Assembly (NCBI GenBank): GCA_018814405.1
Contig: JAHIZO010000006.1
Coordinates: forward strand, 62,001 to 126,000
Source of the DNA: Gammaproteobacteria bacterium
GTDB lineage: Bacteria > Pseudomonadota > Gammaproteobacteria > Burkholderiales > Gallionellaceae
Direction of reading: 5' to 3'
Length of the DNA stretch: 64,000 bases
Shown: positions 12,358 to 22,225 of the stretch, in pieces
Layout of the letters: each line of letters starts with the position of its first letter
Position numbering within the stretch: the stretch's first letter is position 1
The notes under the pieces: model-generated
Seen by the model: only the letters and a program-made list of their open reading frames with translations
Databases searched by the model: none
What the model was told of the DNA's origin: nothing
Position numbers and translations under genes: made by a program

Positions 12358-13002
12358 TCACTCCTTGGTCGACAGACCGTTCAATAACAGATCGATATGG
12401 GTACGGATGAATGCGGCGGGATCTTTCATGCCGCCGCAGGAACAGGGCGTCATCGAGTGCTGCCAGATGGCCATCATCAGTTGCGGCGCGATGATCACAT
12501 CTATCGCCGTCTCGACATCCACCTTGCGAAATTCTTTACGCGCGATGCCTTTGCGCAGCACTTGCCCGAACAACTCGTGCGCGCGCTGAATGACGTTGTC
12601 GTGGTAATAGCGTGCCACCTCCGGAAAATTCCCGGCTTCGGCGATCATCAGCTTGGGGATGCCGGACAAGGACGTGCCGCCGAGCAATTCCCACCAGCGC
12701 AGCAACAGCCCACTCAGCAGCGTGCTCGCATCGCCCTGATGTTGCGCCAGCATGGCCTCGCCCTCTTCCAGCACTGGCAGGATGCCCTGCTGGATCACCG
12801 CCTTGAACAACTCCTCTTTACTGGCGAAGTAGAGATACAGCGTGCCCTTGGACACCCCTGCGCGCGCCGCCACATCGTCCAGTTTGGTCGCCGCAAAACC
12901 CCGCTCGACGAACAATTCAAGCGCGGCGGCGGTCAACTCGGCAGGACGCGCTTCTTTGCGGCGCTGCCGAGTTGGCGCTGCTGAATTCGTTTGTTGATTC
13001 AT
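12358..13002 (-). CDS. TetR-family transcriptional repressor of the RND operon
   Basis: A 214-residue regulator with an N-terminal TetR helix-turn-helix (about residues 20-67, ending VSKGTLYLYFASKEELFKAV) and a helical ligand-binding C-terminal domain. The middle has a Cys-rich stretch near its end (TPCSCGG, about residue 190). It is the first gene of the operon with the pump, and the palindrome at 13014-13033 lies 11 bases before its ATG, so autorepression is likely. The effector is unknown. Confidence 0.92.
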   Translation of the reverse strand: MNQQTNSAAPTRQRRKEARPAELTAAALELFVERGFAATKLDDVAARAGVSKGTLYLYFASKEELFKAVIQQGILPVLEEGEAMLAQHQGDASTLLSGLLLRWWELLGGTSLSGIPKLMIAEAGNFPEVARYYHDNVIQRAHELFGQVLRKGIARKEFRKVDVETAIDVIIAPQLMMAIWQHSMTPCSCGGMKDPAAFIRTHIDLLLNGLSTKE

Positions 13003-13013
13003 GATTTACTCAC

Positions 13014-13033
13014 TACTGACTGACTGGTCAGTA
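13014..13033. promoter_or_regulatory. Probable TetR operator in the tetR-hrcA intergenic region
   Basis: TACTGACTGACTGGTCAGTA is a perfect 7-bp inverted repeat (TACTGAC / GTCAGTA) around a six-base spacer. The position, just upstream of the TetR gene start, and the form are those expected of a TetR-family operator. A 15-base match to its reverse complement occurs at 22320-22334. Confidence 0.7.
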
Positions 13034-13096
13034 ATGTAAGGGGGCTTGAACCAGTCTGTCAACGGCTGTTTTGTGCAGGATGCTAGAATCGACGCC

Positions 13097-14116
13097 ATGC
13101 TCAATGATCGCGCGCAATTACTGCTAAAAACCCTAGTAGAACGTTATGTAAGTGACGGACAACCGGTCGGTTCGCGCGCTTTGCAGCAGTTTTCCGGATT
13201 GGAAGTCAGCCCAGCTACCATCCGCAATGTGATGGCCGATCTGGAATCCATCGGCCTAGTCTCAAGCCCACACACCTCAGCCGGGCGCATCCCCACCGCG
13301 CTCGGTTATCGCATGTTCATCGACAAACTGATGGTGGTACAACCGCTATCAGAATCGCGCGTCCTGCAACTGGAGAGCCAGTTACAACCCAACAATCCCT
13401 CGCGTCTGCTGACGCAGGCTTCCACCCTGTTGTCCGATCTGACCCGCTTCGCCGGCGTGGTCGCCACACCGAAACGTGCAGCGATCAAAGTGCGGCAGAT
13501 CGAATTCCTGCGCCTGTCCGAGAAACGCGTGTTGCTGATCATTGTGATGCCGGACGGCGAAGTGGAGAACCGCGTGCTGGTGACGCCCAAGGATTACAGC
13601 CAATCGCAGTTGACCGAAGCGGGCAACTTCCTTAGCCAGCATTACGCCGACCTGGCATTCGGCGACATCCATCAGCGCATGCAAAGTGAACTGCGCCAAC
13701 TGCAACACGATATGACGGCGTTGATGAGTGCAGCGATGGCTGCCAGCGATGAAGCCGTCTCGCGTAAAAACGAGGATTATGTGATCAGCGGTGAACGTAA
13801 TCTGCTGCACGTGAACGACCTCTCCACCAACATGGAACAGTTGCGCAAACTGTTCCATGTATTCGAACAGAAGACCGATCTGCTGCACCTGCTCGATGCA
13901 GGCCGTCATGCCCAAGGCGTGCACATCTTCGTCGGCAATGAATCAGGACTGGCAGGGCTGGATGAATGCAGCGTCGTGAGTGCGCCCTACACAGCTGACG
14001 GCCAGATCGTCGGTACACTGGCTGTGGTCGGCCCTAAACGCATGAACTACGAACGCGTGGTACCCATCGTGGACATCACCGCCAAATTATTGAGCAACGC
14101 GCTCTCACAACATTAA
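13097..14116 (+). CDS. hrcA: Heat-inducible transcription repressor HrcA
   Basis: Repressor that binds CIRCE elements in front of chaperone operons and depends on GroEL for folding. The 339 residues from the ATG at 13097 begin MLNDRAQLLLKTLVERYVSDG, the usual HrcA start, with a winged helix-turn-helix (SPATIRNVMADLESIGLV) and the C-terminal GAF-like domain (VHIFVGNESGLAGLDECSVV). A TTG at 13046 would add 17 residues that do not match the family. No CIRCE palindrome is seen nearby, so its targets lie elsewhere. hemH follows after six bases. Confidence 0.95.
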   Translation: MLNDRAQLLLKTLVERYVSDGQPVGSRALQQFSGLEVSPATIRNVMADLESIGLVSSPHTSAGRIPTALGYRMFIDKLMVVQPLSESRVLQLESQLQPNNPSRLLTQASTLLSDLTRFAGVVATPKRAAIKVRQIEFLRLSEKRVLLIIVMPDGEVENRVLVTPKDYSQSQLTEAGNFLSQHYADLAFGDIHQRMQSELRQLQHDMTALMSAAMAASDEAVSRKNEDYVISGERNLLHVNDLSTNMEQLRKLFHVFEQKTDLLHLLDAGRHAQGVHIFVGNESGLAGLDECSVVSAPYTADGQIVGTLAVVGPKRMNYERVVPIVDITAKLLSNALSQH

Positions 14117-14122
14117 ATCGAC

Positions 14123-15208
14123 ATGAGCTATCAGACAGAACCTCGCTTTGAACACGGCACCCCCGAAAAGACCGGCATCCTGCTAATCAACCTCGGCACA
14201 CCCGATGCGCCGACCGCGCAAGCAGTGCGCCCTTACCTGAAGGAATTTCTTGGCGATCCGCGAGTGGTGGAGATCCCGCGTCTGGTGTGGTGGCTGATCC
14301 TGAACGGCATCATCCTCAACGTGCGTCCGAAAAAATCCGCCGCCAAGTACGCCTCCATCTGGCTCAAAGAAGGCTCGCCCTTGCGCGTGTACACCGAGAA
14401 GCAGGCGGTGTTGCTGCAGGGCTATCTGAGTCAAAGAACGCAAGCGCCGTTCGCGGTCGAGTACGCCATGCGTTACGGCCAGCCTTCCATACCGGCAGCA
14501 CTGCGCAAATTGAAAGCGCAGAACTGCCAACGCATCTTGATCGTGCCGATGTATCCGCAATACGCGGCCAGCACCACAGCTACCGCCACCGACATCGTGT
14601 TCCGCGAATTGCAGCAGATGCGCAACACGCCCGCCATCCGCACCATCAAACATTTCCATGACGATGCGGGCTACATCAAGGCACTCGCAGCCAACGTCAA
14701 TGAACACTGGATGAAGAACGGACGTCCAGAGAAGCTATTGATGAGCTTCCACGGCCTACCCAAATACACACTGGAAAAAGGCGATCCTTATCATTGTGAA
14801 TGCCTGAAGACCGGACGTTTATTGGCGGAGGAACTGGGGCTGAAAAAAGAACAATACGCAGTCACCTTCCAGTCGCGTTTCGGCAAGGCCGAATGGATAC
14901 AACCCTACACCAGCGCCACGCTCAAGCAATGGGGGACAGAAAAGCTCAAACGTGTGGATGTGGTGTGTCCCGGCTTCGTGGCAGATTGCCTAGAGACACT
15001 GGAAGAGATCGCCATGGAAGGCAAGGAAGATTTCCAGCATGCGGGCGGCGGCGAGTATCACTACATCCCCTGCCTCAATGCACGCGACGACTGGATGCAT
15101 GCGCTGACCGATCTGGTGATGGACAATCTGCAAGGCTGGTTGATAACGCCGGATACGGCAGCACTGGAACGCTCGCGGACACTCGCCAAAGAAAAAAAGG
15201 CTCCCTGA
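14123..15208 (+). CDS. hemH: Ferrochelatase
   Basis: Inserts ferrous iron into protoporphyrin IX, the last step of protoheme synthesis, at the inner face of the membrane. The 361 residues carry the catalytic His210 in MSFHGLP, the N-terminal [13 protein letters not shown] signature and the C-terminal acidic region [14 protein letters not shown] leading to [12 protein letters not shown]. The length is standard. It is co-transcribed with hrcA. High heme demand fits the many c-type cytochromes encoded in this window. Confidence 0.97.
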   Translation: MSYQTEPRFEHGTPEKTGILLINLGTPDAPTAQAVRPYLKEFLGDPRVVEIPRLVWWLILNGIILNVRPKKSAAKYASIWLKEGSPLRVYTEKQAVLLQGYLSQRTQAPFAVEYAMRYGQPSIPAALRKLKAQNCQRILIVPMYPQYAASTTATATDIVFRELQQMRNTPAIRTIKHFHDDAGYIKALAANVNEHWMKNGRPEKLLMSFHGLPKYTLEKGDPYHCECLKTGRLLAEELGLKKEQYAVTFQSRFGKAEWIQPYTSATLKQWGTEKLKRVDVVCPGFVADCLETLEEIAMEGKEDFQHAGGGEYHYIPCLNARDDWMHALTDLVMDNLQGWLITPDTAALERSRTLAKEKKAP

Positions 15209-15216
15209 TAAACGAC

Positions 15217-15942
15217 TCAGGTCGGCGTGATCTTCTCGGCCTCCAGGTGGATCATGTAACGCTGGATCACATTGGTCACACCGCGGCTCAGGCCAACGAA
15301 CTCCATGCCGATACGGTGTATATGCTCGCCGCTCTTGGTCGAAGTCGATTGCCAGATGCCGCATACGCGCAGACTCATGGGCACGCGACCGATCTCAGGA
15401 AAGTCGATACTGCAGCCTTCCAGTATCGCCCCCTGCACGAACACATCGTTCGAAGCACCGCGATAGGTGACCCCGATACCGCCTGCACTCATATCGACCA
15501 GCGCGACCTCGATTACATTCTCCTCATCCAACGGCACCTTGCATTTGAGTACACCACTACCTTGAGGCGTATACAAACGGAAGTATTCACGACGCTGGAT
15601 GCGCTCGATCTCGGATGGCACATGCAATGAAAATGCCAAACCGTCTCTGGCAGTGACCAGCTGCAGATGGGTGGAATGCCAGCGCACCTTGATCTCGGAC
15701 TGCGTCTCGAACGAGACCAGCTTGCTGTCGGCGATCCTCTGGTTGACTGCGTCGTCCGAACTCACATCGATACACACGAAATGGCGGTCGCCGCTGACAT
15801 ACAGCACGGCGGTCACCAGCGCATCGCCCTCATGCGTCGTCAGGTTGATCAATACATGGTGTTTTGCCAGTTCGTTCAGAACGTGCACGATCTCCACATG
15901 ATTGTGGATGGCGAATTGCGGATTGATTTCGTGATGCGTCAT
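15217..15942 (-). CDS. YcgR-like PilZ-domain c-di-GMP effector
   Basis: A 241-residue cytoplasmic protein with the two-part YcgR layout: an N-terminal YcgR domain (about 10-110) and a C-terminal PilZ domain. The c-di-GMP-binding residues are present: QRREYFR (RxxxR) near residues 118-124 and DMSAGGIG (D/NxSxxG) about 30 residues later. In relatives such proteins slow flagellar rotation. No flagellar genes are in view, so the target is unknown. The gene converges on hemH with only eight bases between the stops. It is adjacent to a diguanylate cyclase region. Confidence 0.9.
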   Translation of the reverse strand: MTHHEINPQFAIHNHVEIVHVLNELAKHHVLINLTTHEGDALVTAVLYVSGDRHFVCIDVSSDDAVNQRIADSKLVSFETQSEIKVRWHSTHLQLVTARDGLAFSLHVPSEIERIQRREYFRLYTPQGSGVLKCKVPLDEENVIEVALVDMSAGGIGVTYRGASNDVFVQGAILEGCSIDFPEIGRVPMSLRVCGIWQSTSTKSGEHIHRIGMEFVGLSRGVTNVIQRYMIHLEAEKITPT

Positions 15943-15983
15943 GACTACAGATTCAATATGGATTAGGTGTTAAAGAAACAGTA

Positions 15984-17057
15984 TCAGGACAACATTCTAC
16001 ACAGAGTCTCGACGACCTCTACCGCCCCAGTGTTGGATGGCGATGCGGATACAGGCTTTTCCCACAACTCAGCCAGCGCTTCACTCAATTCTCCAGTCAG
16101 TACCAGCACGGGATCGATCTCAATAGCGACACCATACTGCTGCAGCCAATCCGCCAGATAAGGCGCTTCCGGCCAATCTCCGCGTGGCACATACAATACC
16201 GGAATACCGGCACAGGCCGCCTCGGCGAAGGTGCCATAACCAGGCTTGGTCAATATCGCATCACAGGATGCCAGCACATCCCGGAAAGCCATATCCAGCG
16301 ATTCAAGCGACAGCACATCGTCACGCTGCACACCCCATGCCGCAGGAACCAACCAGCGCACGCCAGCGATGCGCGGCCAGTTCTCCATCGGCAAACGATA
16401 TTCGATGCCGCCCATCGCCACCATCACCAACCTGTCCTGATCCGATGCACCGCTGCGCTCAACTAGCAACTGGCGGTGTGGCGCACCGATCTGGGCAACG
16501 CAAGCAAGCTCGAGCGTATTGTGCAGATCGACCATCGGCATCGCAGGACTGAGTTTCAGGAATACTTCGGCACTGTTGTATGCATCAAGCATCTGCGCGT
16601 GAATCACCGCCGCCTCGCTATCATCTGGCGCATAGTGGTGATAGATGTCGGCCCAATTAAGGCAACACATCGCAACGGACGGGATGCCTGCCAGCTTGGC
16701 GGCAGCCAAAGACCTATACGGCACATTGGCTAGCAATAGATCGGGGCGTATCGCACGCATCTGCTCCGCCGCCAAATCAACTTTATCAATCCAGTCAGCA
16801 TGATAGTCGCGATAGGCAGCCAGACTGCGCGGCACATCCACCCTGACCGCATCGAACATGGCCATACCGAAATCCAGCGGGATCTGCAGGTGTTCGAACG
16901 GAATGTGGATGCGTTGCTTGAGGTATTCAGTGGAGGCATGCGAACGCACCGTGATGCGCAATCCCGGCCGTCGCTGCGCCAGCAGATTCAGTACCGGTGC
17001 CGTCTGCGCGATGTGCCCATAGCCATGGGCAGAGATGTCGACCAACAGGTGTTTCAA
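15984..17057 (-). CDS. Glycosyltransferase-like protein (GT-B fold)
   Basis: A 357-residue protein resembling GT-B glycosyltransferases of the MurG/UGT type. It starts (L/M)KHLLVDISAHGYGHIAQT, with the HGYGH loop typical of the acceptor-side N-terminal domain, and has a C-terminal donor-side segment CDAILTKPGYGTFAEAACAGIPVLYVPR. Sugar and acceptor cannot be named. I place the start at TTG 17057, because it overlaps the stop of the upstream diguanylate cyclase gene as TTGA. An ATG at 17132 would add 25 residues that run inside the preceding gene. The two genes are therefore coupled. Confidence 0.75.
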   Translation of the reverse strand: MKHLLVDISAHGYGHIAQTAPVLNLLAQRRPGLRITVRSHASTEYLKQRIHIPFEHLQIPLDFGMAMFDAVRVDVPRSLAAYRDYHADWIDKVDLAAEQMRAIRPDLLLANVPYRSLAAAKLAGIPSVAMCCLNWADIYHHYAPDDSEAAVIHAQMLDAYNSAEVFLKLSPAMPMVDLHNTLELACVAQIGAPHRQLLVERSGASDQDRLVMVAMGGIEYRLPMENWPRIAGVRWLVPAAWGVQRDDVLSLESLDMAFRDVLASCDAILTKPGYGTFAEAACAGIPVLYVPRGDWPEAPYLADWLQQYGVAIEIDPVLVLTGELSEALAELWEKPVSASPSNTGAVEVVETLCRMLS

Positions 17058-18760
17058 GAATCCCCGTGCTCGTACAGTTTGAAGTTGTTGCGCCCACTCT
17101 CCTTGGCCAGATACATCGCGTGGTCGGCACACTTGATAAGTGACTGTTCGTCATCCGCATCGTCCGGATACATCGCCGCACCGATACTGAAGCTGACCGT
17201 GCGGGACAGATCGCCAAGCAGATGCGGCCGAGACATCGCCTCCATGATCTTGGTCGCGATGCGTGTCAGCTCCGTATTGGAATCGATCTCTTCGATCAGG
17301 ATGAGGAACTCGTCGCCGCCCTGGCGGCAGATGGTGTCCGAAGCGCGCACACACTCCCGCAAGCGTTCCGCCACAGATTGCAGCAACTGGTCTCCCGCCA
17401 AATGGCCAAGCGTGTCGTTGACCTCTTTGAACTTGTCCAGATCGAGGAACATCAGACCGACCTTGTATTTGTTGCGGTCGGCCAACAACAAGGCGCGACG
17501 CAGACGGTCACTGAACAGCGCGCGATTCGGCAGCTTGGTCAACGAATCGTAGTGCGCAAGGAATTCGATGCGTTGCTCGGCTTCCTTGCGCTTGGTGATG
17601 TCGGAGAATGAAGAGATGTAATTGATGACCTCGCCCTTGGCATTCTTCACCGCCGCGATGGACAACCACTCCGGATAGATCTCGCCGTTCTTGCGCCGGT
17701 TCCATATCTCGCCCGACCACTTGCCGGTGATCTCAATCGTCCCCCACATCAGCGCATAGAACTCGTGGGTCTGCTTGCCTGAGCTGAGTATCTTGGGATT
17801 CTTACCCAGCACTTCCGCCGCTGAAAAGTGCGTGATGTGCTCGAACGCAGGATTCACAGTCAGGATGTTGCGCTTCTCATCGGTGATCAGTATCGCCTCG
17901 CCGCTGTTCTCGAACATCTTGGCGAACAGTTGCAGACGGTCTGTCGCCTGTTCCAATTTGCCAACCAGCAGATTGAAGCTCTTCGCCATCTCGCCGATAT
18001 CGGGATTGTCCGCATCGACCTCTGCGCGTCGCGACAAGTCCATATCATGTTCGATGCCGGCCATCGCCTGCTGCAACTTCTTCACCGGACGGGTGATGTT
18101 GCGCACGATCACATGGCGCACGAACAGAGTGATCAGCACCAGCAACAACAACTGCACGACCAAGTGGCCGATCCACAGTCTGTCCTTCATCTCTTGCAGT
18201 TGACGCTGCCCCACTGACAGATCGATGGTCACGCTGGCGGCGCCGTTCACACCGCCAAGTTTGGTGTGGTGACAACTCAGGCAATTGGTACCGCGGAAAT
18301 TCTCACTGGCGATGAAGGGCATCACCACGCGCAGCAGTGGTCGGCCATCCGGGCCGGTCATATGCTGGAAGACTTGCATGCCGGTCGCCAGCACTTGCCG
18401 GTCGATCTCGTCGCGCGGCTCCTCCTCCGGCAGACCGGGGCCGTATTGCTCGTTCACCGCCGCACCGCGGAGCATGCGCACTTCGGCGATGCCCTGCGAC
18501 TTCGACATCTTCTCGATGAACAGGCGGCGGTTCTCGGGATCGGATATCTGCCCGGTGAGCATCAGCATGTTCATGCCGTTGATCAGGCCATCGGCGGCTT
18601 CCTCGGCGCGCAATTCTGCCGAGCGGTCGATCTGCATCTCAAAATGGTCGACCACCCATTCCATCAACACGAAGAACAGTATGAGCAATGCCCCCTGGAT
18701 CAGGATGTGCAGCTTTTCCTGCACACCGATCGCGCGCCAAATCTTTCTCACAGCCTGCAT
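17054..18760 (-). CDS. Heme-c sensor diguanylate cyclase (Tll0287-like sensor, HAMP, PAS, GGDEF)
   Basis: Membrane-bound enzyme expected to make c-di-GMP from GTP in response to a periplasmic signal. From the ATG at 18760 (AGGAGGAG ribosome site 6 bases upstream) it has 568 residues: TM1 about 18-36; a periplasmic domain with one c-type heme motif CLSCH (160-164); TM2 about 197-215; HAMP 216-268; PAS about 290-395; GGDEF domain with intact GGDEF (481-485) and an upstream RxxD inhibitory site (RASD). The heme-binding sensor resembles the Tll0287-like/DUF3365 group. It is followed by a coupled glycosyltransferase-like gene. Redox or gas sensing is inferred. Confidence 0.9.
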   Translation of the reverse strand: MQAVRKIWRAIGVQEKLHILIQGALLILFFVLMEWVVDHFEMQIDRSAELRAEEAADGLINGMNMLMLTGQISDPENRRLFIEKMSKSQGIAEVRMLRGAAVNEQYGPGLPEEEPRDEIDRQVLATGMQVFQHMTGPDGRPLLRVVMPFIASENFRGTNCLSCHHTKLGGVNGAASVTIDLSVGQRQLQEMKDRLWIGHLVVQLLLLVLITLFVRHVIVRNITRPVKKLQQAMAGIEHDMDLSRRAEVDADNPDIGEMAKSFNLLVGKLEQATDRLQLFAKMFENSGEAILITDEKRNILTVNPAFEHITHFSAAEVLGKNPKILSSGKQTHEFYALMWGTIEITGKWSGEIWNRRKNGEIYPEWLSIAAVKNAKGEVINYISSFSDITKRKEAEQRIEFLAHYDSLTKLPNRALFSDRLRRALLLADRNKYKVGLMFLDLDKFKEVNDTLGHLAGDQLLQSVAERLRECVRASDTICRQGGDEFLILIEEIDSNTELTRIATKIMEAMSRPHLLGDLSRTVSFSIGAAMYPDDADDEQSLIKCADHAMYLAKESGRNNFKLYEHGDS

Positions 18761-18851
18761 GGAGCCTCCTCCTAGTGACGCACCGTCCTTATGCAACGCT
18801 TGAATTCCGCCCGTCCCGAACTGTCGAACGGAGCGTGTATCCAGCGCGACC

Positions 18852-19397
18852 TTATAGTTTTATGAAATGCTCGCGGTAGTGCTTCATCTCTTCGATGGAT
18901 TCGTAGATATCCGCCAATGCTTCATGTTTGCCATGCTTCTTGATCCCGCTGGCCACTTCCGGCTTCCAGCGGCGCGCCAGTTCCTTCAGTGTGCTCACAT
19001 CCAGATTGCGGTAGTGGAAATAATCTTCCAACTGCGGCATCCAGCGCGCCATGAAGCGCCGGTCCTGACAGATGGAATTGCCGCACATGGGAGAAGTGCG
19101 CGCCGGCACATGCTCTTTCAGAAATTCCAACATCTGCGCTTCAACCGTCGCTTCATCCAGCGCCGAGGCCTTGACCCTATCGATCAGGCCGGATTTGCCG
19201 TGTGTGGACTTGTTCCAGTTATCCATGCCATCCATCACCAGATCGGACTGGTGCACCACCAGCACCGGTGCTTCCGCCACCGTATTCAGATCGCCGTCGG
19301 TAACCACCATCGCGATCTCGATGATACGGTCCGAGTCGGGCAAAAGGCCGGTCATCTCCATGTCCAGCCAGACGAGGTTATTCTGGTTTTGTGCCAT
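18852..19397 (-). CDS. orn: Oligoribonuclease
   Basis: 3'-5' exoribonuclease that degrades short RNAs and also the linear dinucleotide pGpG formed from c-di-GMP. The 181 residues show the DEDDh exonuclease motifs: WLDMEMTG (Asp12, Glu14), a central Asp in the SGKSGLIDR region context, and the C-terminal [11 protein letters not shown] with the last His/Asp pair. The length is typical. It is divergent from the M48 protease gene and lies beside a diguanylate cyclase, which fits a role in c-di-GMP turnover. Confidence 0.96.
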   Translation of the reverse strand: MAQNQNNLVWLDMEMTGLLPDSDRIIEIAMVVTDGDLNTVAEAPVLVVHQSDLVMDGMDNWNKSTHGKSGLIDRVKASALDEATVEAQMLEFLKEHVPARTSPMCGNSICQDRRFMARWMPQLEDYFHYRNLDVSTLKELARRWKPEVASGIKKHGKHEALADIYESIEEMKHYREHFIKL

Positions 19398-19459
19398 AAT
19401 CCACCGCAGTTTTGTTATTGAAATTGCGGCGATTGTCGCACAGCCCGGCCTTCCTAACC

Positions 19460-20716
19460 ATGCTCCCCAGTCAATTCTCCGCCCTCTTCGTTTCTCTGCT
19501 GTTGACCAACATCGTCGTCAAAGCATGGCTGGCATGGCGCCAGCTCGACCACGTCGCCTCGCACCGCGCCGAAGTACCCCTCGTTTTCCGTGAACAGATC
19601 GGCATCGCCGCCCATCACAAGGCTGCCGACTACACCAGCACACTGGTACGCTTTGGCCTCGTCGGCATCCTGTTCGATGCAGCACTGCTGCTGGCCTTCA
19701 CCCTCGGCGGCGGCATCCAGGCTTTGCACGACCTGATCGCACCGCTGTTCGACAGCCGACTGTTGCAAGGCGCACTGCTCATCGTCGCAGTGCTGATGCT
19801 GCAATCCCTGCTGGAGACGCCGCTAGACCTGTATCGCACCTTCAACATCGAAGCGCGTTACGGCTTCAACAAGATGACGCTCAAACTCTACCTCAGCGAT
19901 GCGCTCAAGCAACTGTTGCTCGGCGCTGCGCTCGGCCTGCCCTTGCTGTTCGCGGTGTTGTGGATGATGGACGGCATGGGCGAGAAATGGTGGCTGTATG
20001 TGTGGGGCGTGTGGGTGGTGTTCAACCTGTTCCTGCTGTTCATCTACCCGACCTTCATCGCACCCATCTTCAACAAGTTCGAGCCCATGCAAGACGAAGA
20101 GACCAAATCGCGCATCGAATCACTGCTGCAACGCTGCGGCTTTTCCGCCAGCGGCCTGTTCGTGATGGACGGCAGCAAGCGCAGCACGCACGGCAACGCC
20201 TACTTCACCGGCTTCGGCAAGACCAAGCGCATCGTGTTCTTCGACACCCTGCTGGAACGCCTCACGCCGGGCGAGATGGATGCCGTGCTGGCGCACGAAC
20301 TCGGCCACTTCAAACGTCGCCATGTGTTGCAGCGCATCGTCATCACCTTCGCCATCAGCCTCGTCTTCCTGTGGGGACTGGCGCAACTGATGCAGACCGA
20401 ATGGTTCTACGCCGGACTGGGCGTCAGCACCCAATCGACCGCTACCGCCCTGCTGCTGTTCTTCATGGCCATGCCGGTGTTCACCTTCATCTTGCACCCG
20501 CTCACCTCGGGCTGGTCGCGCAAACATGAATACGAAGCCGATGCCTACGCTGCCGCGCAGACCGACGCCAAAGACCTCGTGAGCGCACTGGTCAAGCTGT
20601 ATCAAGACAACGCCAAGACACTGACGCCAGACCCGGTGTACGCTACGTTCTACGAATCACATCCTCCCGCGCCGATGCGCATCGCCCACCTGCAAAAACT
20701 AGGAGCCGCAAAATGA
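19460..20716 (+). CDS. M48-family (Ste24-like) membrane zinc metalloprotease
   Basis: Integral-membrane peptidase of the CAAX-prenyl-protease type found widely in proteobacteria; substrates are unknown. From the ATG at 19460 it has 418 residues with several transmembrane helices (near 5-25, 60-80, 95-115, 150-200, 290-330) and the zinc motif HELGH (279-283), with the third ligand in [11 protein letters not shown] near residue 355. An upstream TTG at 19412 is possible but has no ribosome site. Its end overlaps the cytochrome gene by four bases (ATGA). Confidence 0.9.
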   Translation: MLPSQFSALFVSLLLTNIVVKAWLAWRQLDHVASHRAEVPLVFREQIGIAAHHKAADYTSTLVRFGLVGILFDAALLLAFTLGGGIQALHDLIAPLFDSRLLQGALLIVAVLMLQSLLETPLDLYRTFNIEARYGFNKMTLKLYLSDALKQLLLGAALGLPLLFAVLWMMDGMGEKWWLYVWGVWVVFNLFLLFIYPTFIAPIFNKFEPMQDEETKSRIESLLQRCGFSASGLFVMDGSKRSTHGNAYFTGFGKTKRIVFFDTLLERLTPGEMDAVLAHELGHFKRRHVLQRIVITFAISLVFLWGLAQLMQTEWFYAGLGVSTQSTATALLLFFMAMPVFTFILHPLTSGWSRKHEYEADAYAAAQTDAKDLVSALVKLYQDNAKTLTPDPVYATFYESHPPAPMRIAHLQKLGAAK

Positions 20717-21018
20717 AAAAGACACTTTTCCTGCTCATACTCTTCTCTGCCGCCGCACAAGCCACACCCTTCGCCGACGGCGATGCAGACCGTGGCAGCA
20801 AGCTGTTCACGAAGTACGAATGCAGCAGCTGCCATGAAGCAAAAGTCGGCGGTGACGGCAGTGCGATCTTCACCCGCGCGAATCGCACCGTGCGTTCGGC
20901 GGATGATCTGATCGTGCAGATGGAACGTTGCTCCGGCGCCATCGGCAAGCAGCTTTCCACACAGGAAAAGCAGGACCTGGCCGCCTGGCTCAACCAGCGC
21001 TATTACCATTTCAAGTGA
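20713..21018 (+). CDS. Small periplasmic c-type cytochrome
   Basis: A 101-residue class I-like monoheme cytochrome. A signal peptide ([17 protein letters not shown]) is followed by a mature domain with heme motif CSSCH (37-41); Met66 in VQMERC is a candidate distal ligand, and the C-terminal helix KQDLAAWLNQRYYHF is typical. It probably carries electrons in the periplasm; partners are unknown. It overlaps the protease gene by four bases and lies nine bases before the pterin dehydratase gene, in one operon. Confidence 0.9.
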   Translation: MKKTLFLLILFSAAAQATPFADGDADRGSKLFTKYECSSCHEAKVGGDGSAIFTRANRTVRSADDLIVQMERCSGAIGKQLSTQEKQDLAAWLNQRYYHFK

Positions 21019-21026
21019 GTCCCGTC

Positions 21027-21365
21027 ATGGCAAACCACGCGGACTTGCTCAACAGACACTGCCAACCCTGCAAAAACGGAGAGCCCGCACTGAGTTCAGG
21101 CGAGGCTACTGAACTGCTCAAGCAACTGGATGGCTGGGCGCTGGGCGACCAGCGCATCAGCAAGACCTTCGCCTTCAAGAACTATTACCAGACCATCGCC
21201 TTCGTTAACGCCGTGGCATGGATGACGCATCGCGAAGATCACCACCCAGACATGCAAGTCAGCTACAACCGCTGCGTGATCGAATATTCCACGCACTCTG
21301 TCGGCGGACTTTCCGCAAACGATTTCATCTGTGCCGCGAAAGTCGACGCACTGACCTTATCTTGA
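21027..21365 (+). CDS. phhB: Pterin-4a-carbinolamine dehydratase
   Basis: Dehydrates 4a-hydroxytetrahydropterin, recycling pterin cofactor. The 112-residue protein has the family His cluster MTHREDHHPDMQVSYN (about 68-83) and the YSTHSVGGLSANDF segment. No phenylalanine hydroxylase is in view; in such bacteria the enzyme may serve molybdopterin or other pterins. Its TGA overlaps the TTG start of rsgA. Confidence 0.92.
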   Translation: MANHADLLNRHCQPCKNGEPALSSGEATELLKQLDGWALGDQRISKTFAFKNYYQTIAFVNAVAWMTHREDHHPDMQVSYNRCVIEYSTHSVGGLSANDFICAAKVDALTLS

Positions 21366-22225
21366 GCGCAAGTTTGCACGGACGCATCATCGCCGCCCAC
21401 GGCAGACACTATCTGGCCGAGACGCCGGAAGGCGAGATCATCGAATGCGTGCCGCGCGGCAAGAAGAGTGACATCGCCTGCGGCGACATGATCGAATTCA
21501 AGATGACCGGCACCGATCAGGGTGTGGTCGAACGTATCTCACCGCGCAGCAGCCTGCTCTACCGTTCCGACGCATACAAACAAAAACTCATCGCCGCCAA
21601 CGTCACACAACTCCTCATCGTCGTCGCCAGCGAACCGTCGTTCAACGACGAACTGCTGGCGCGTTGTCTGCTCGCCGGACACGAACAACATCTGGAAATG
21701 GTCATCGTGCTGAACAAGAGCGACCTGCCGCAAGTCACTGCCGCACGCGCACAACTCGCACCGTATGAAAAGATCGGCTATCGCGTCATGGAGCTTTCCG
21801 CCAAGCAGAACGTGGAACCGCTGATGCCTTATCTAGACGGCCACCTCAGCGTGCTGGTCGGCCAATCGGGCATGGGAAAATCGACACTCATCAACGCACT
21901 CATCCCCGAAGCACAAGCCGCCACGCGCGAGATATCGACCGTGCTCGATTCCGGAAAACACACCACCACCTACGCCAAGCTATACCACCTCAACGCCACC
22001 AGCGATCTCATCGACTGCCCTGGCGTGCAACTGTTCGGCCTGCACCACCTCGACTTCGCCACCCTGGAACGCAACTTCCCCGAATTCCTGCCCTACCTTG
22101 GCGAATGCCGTTTCGCCAATTGCAGCCACTCGCACGAGCCTGACTGCGCGATACGCAAAGCGACGGACGAAGGAATGATCGACAGAAGAAGATTGGAATT
22201 GTTTCAGCAGATCGCTGGGCGCTGA
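21362..22225 (+). CDS. rsgA: Ribosome small subunit-dependent GTPase RsgA
   Basis: GTPase that assists 30S subunit maturation. The 287 residues show the circularly permuted order: an OB fold first, then G4 NKSD, G1 GQSGMGKST, G3 DCPG, and a C-terminal zinc knuckle (CRFANCSHSHEPDC). I choose TTG 21362, because it overlaps the phhB stop as TTGA and gives the family start (LSASLHGRIIAAHGR). No ATG lies between 21362 and the conserved N-terminus. RsgA and phhB are therefore translationally coupled. Confidence 0.93.
   Translation: MSASLHGRIIAAHGRHYLAETPEGEIIECVPRGKKSDIACGDMIEFKMTGTDQGVVERISPRSSLLYRSDAYKQKLIAANVTQLLIVVASEPSFNDELLARCLLAGHEQHLEMVIVLNKSDLPQVTAARAQLAPYEKIGYRVMELSAKQNVEPLMPYLDGHLSVLVGQSGMGKSTLINALIPEAQAATREISTVLDSGKHTTTYAKLYHLNATSDLIDCPGVQLFGLHHLDFATLERNFPEFLPYLGECRFANCSHSHEPDCAIRKATDEGMIDRRRLELFQQIAGR

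Noticed and set aside
13003-13096. Possible CIRCE element in front of hrcA
   Set aside because: No TTAGCACTC-N9-GAGTGCTAA-like inverted repeat is present; the only dyad is the TetR operator.
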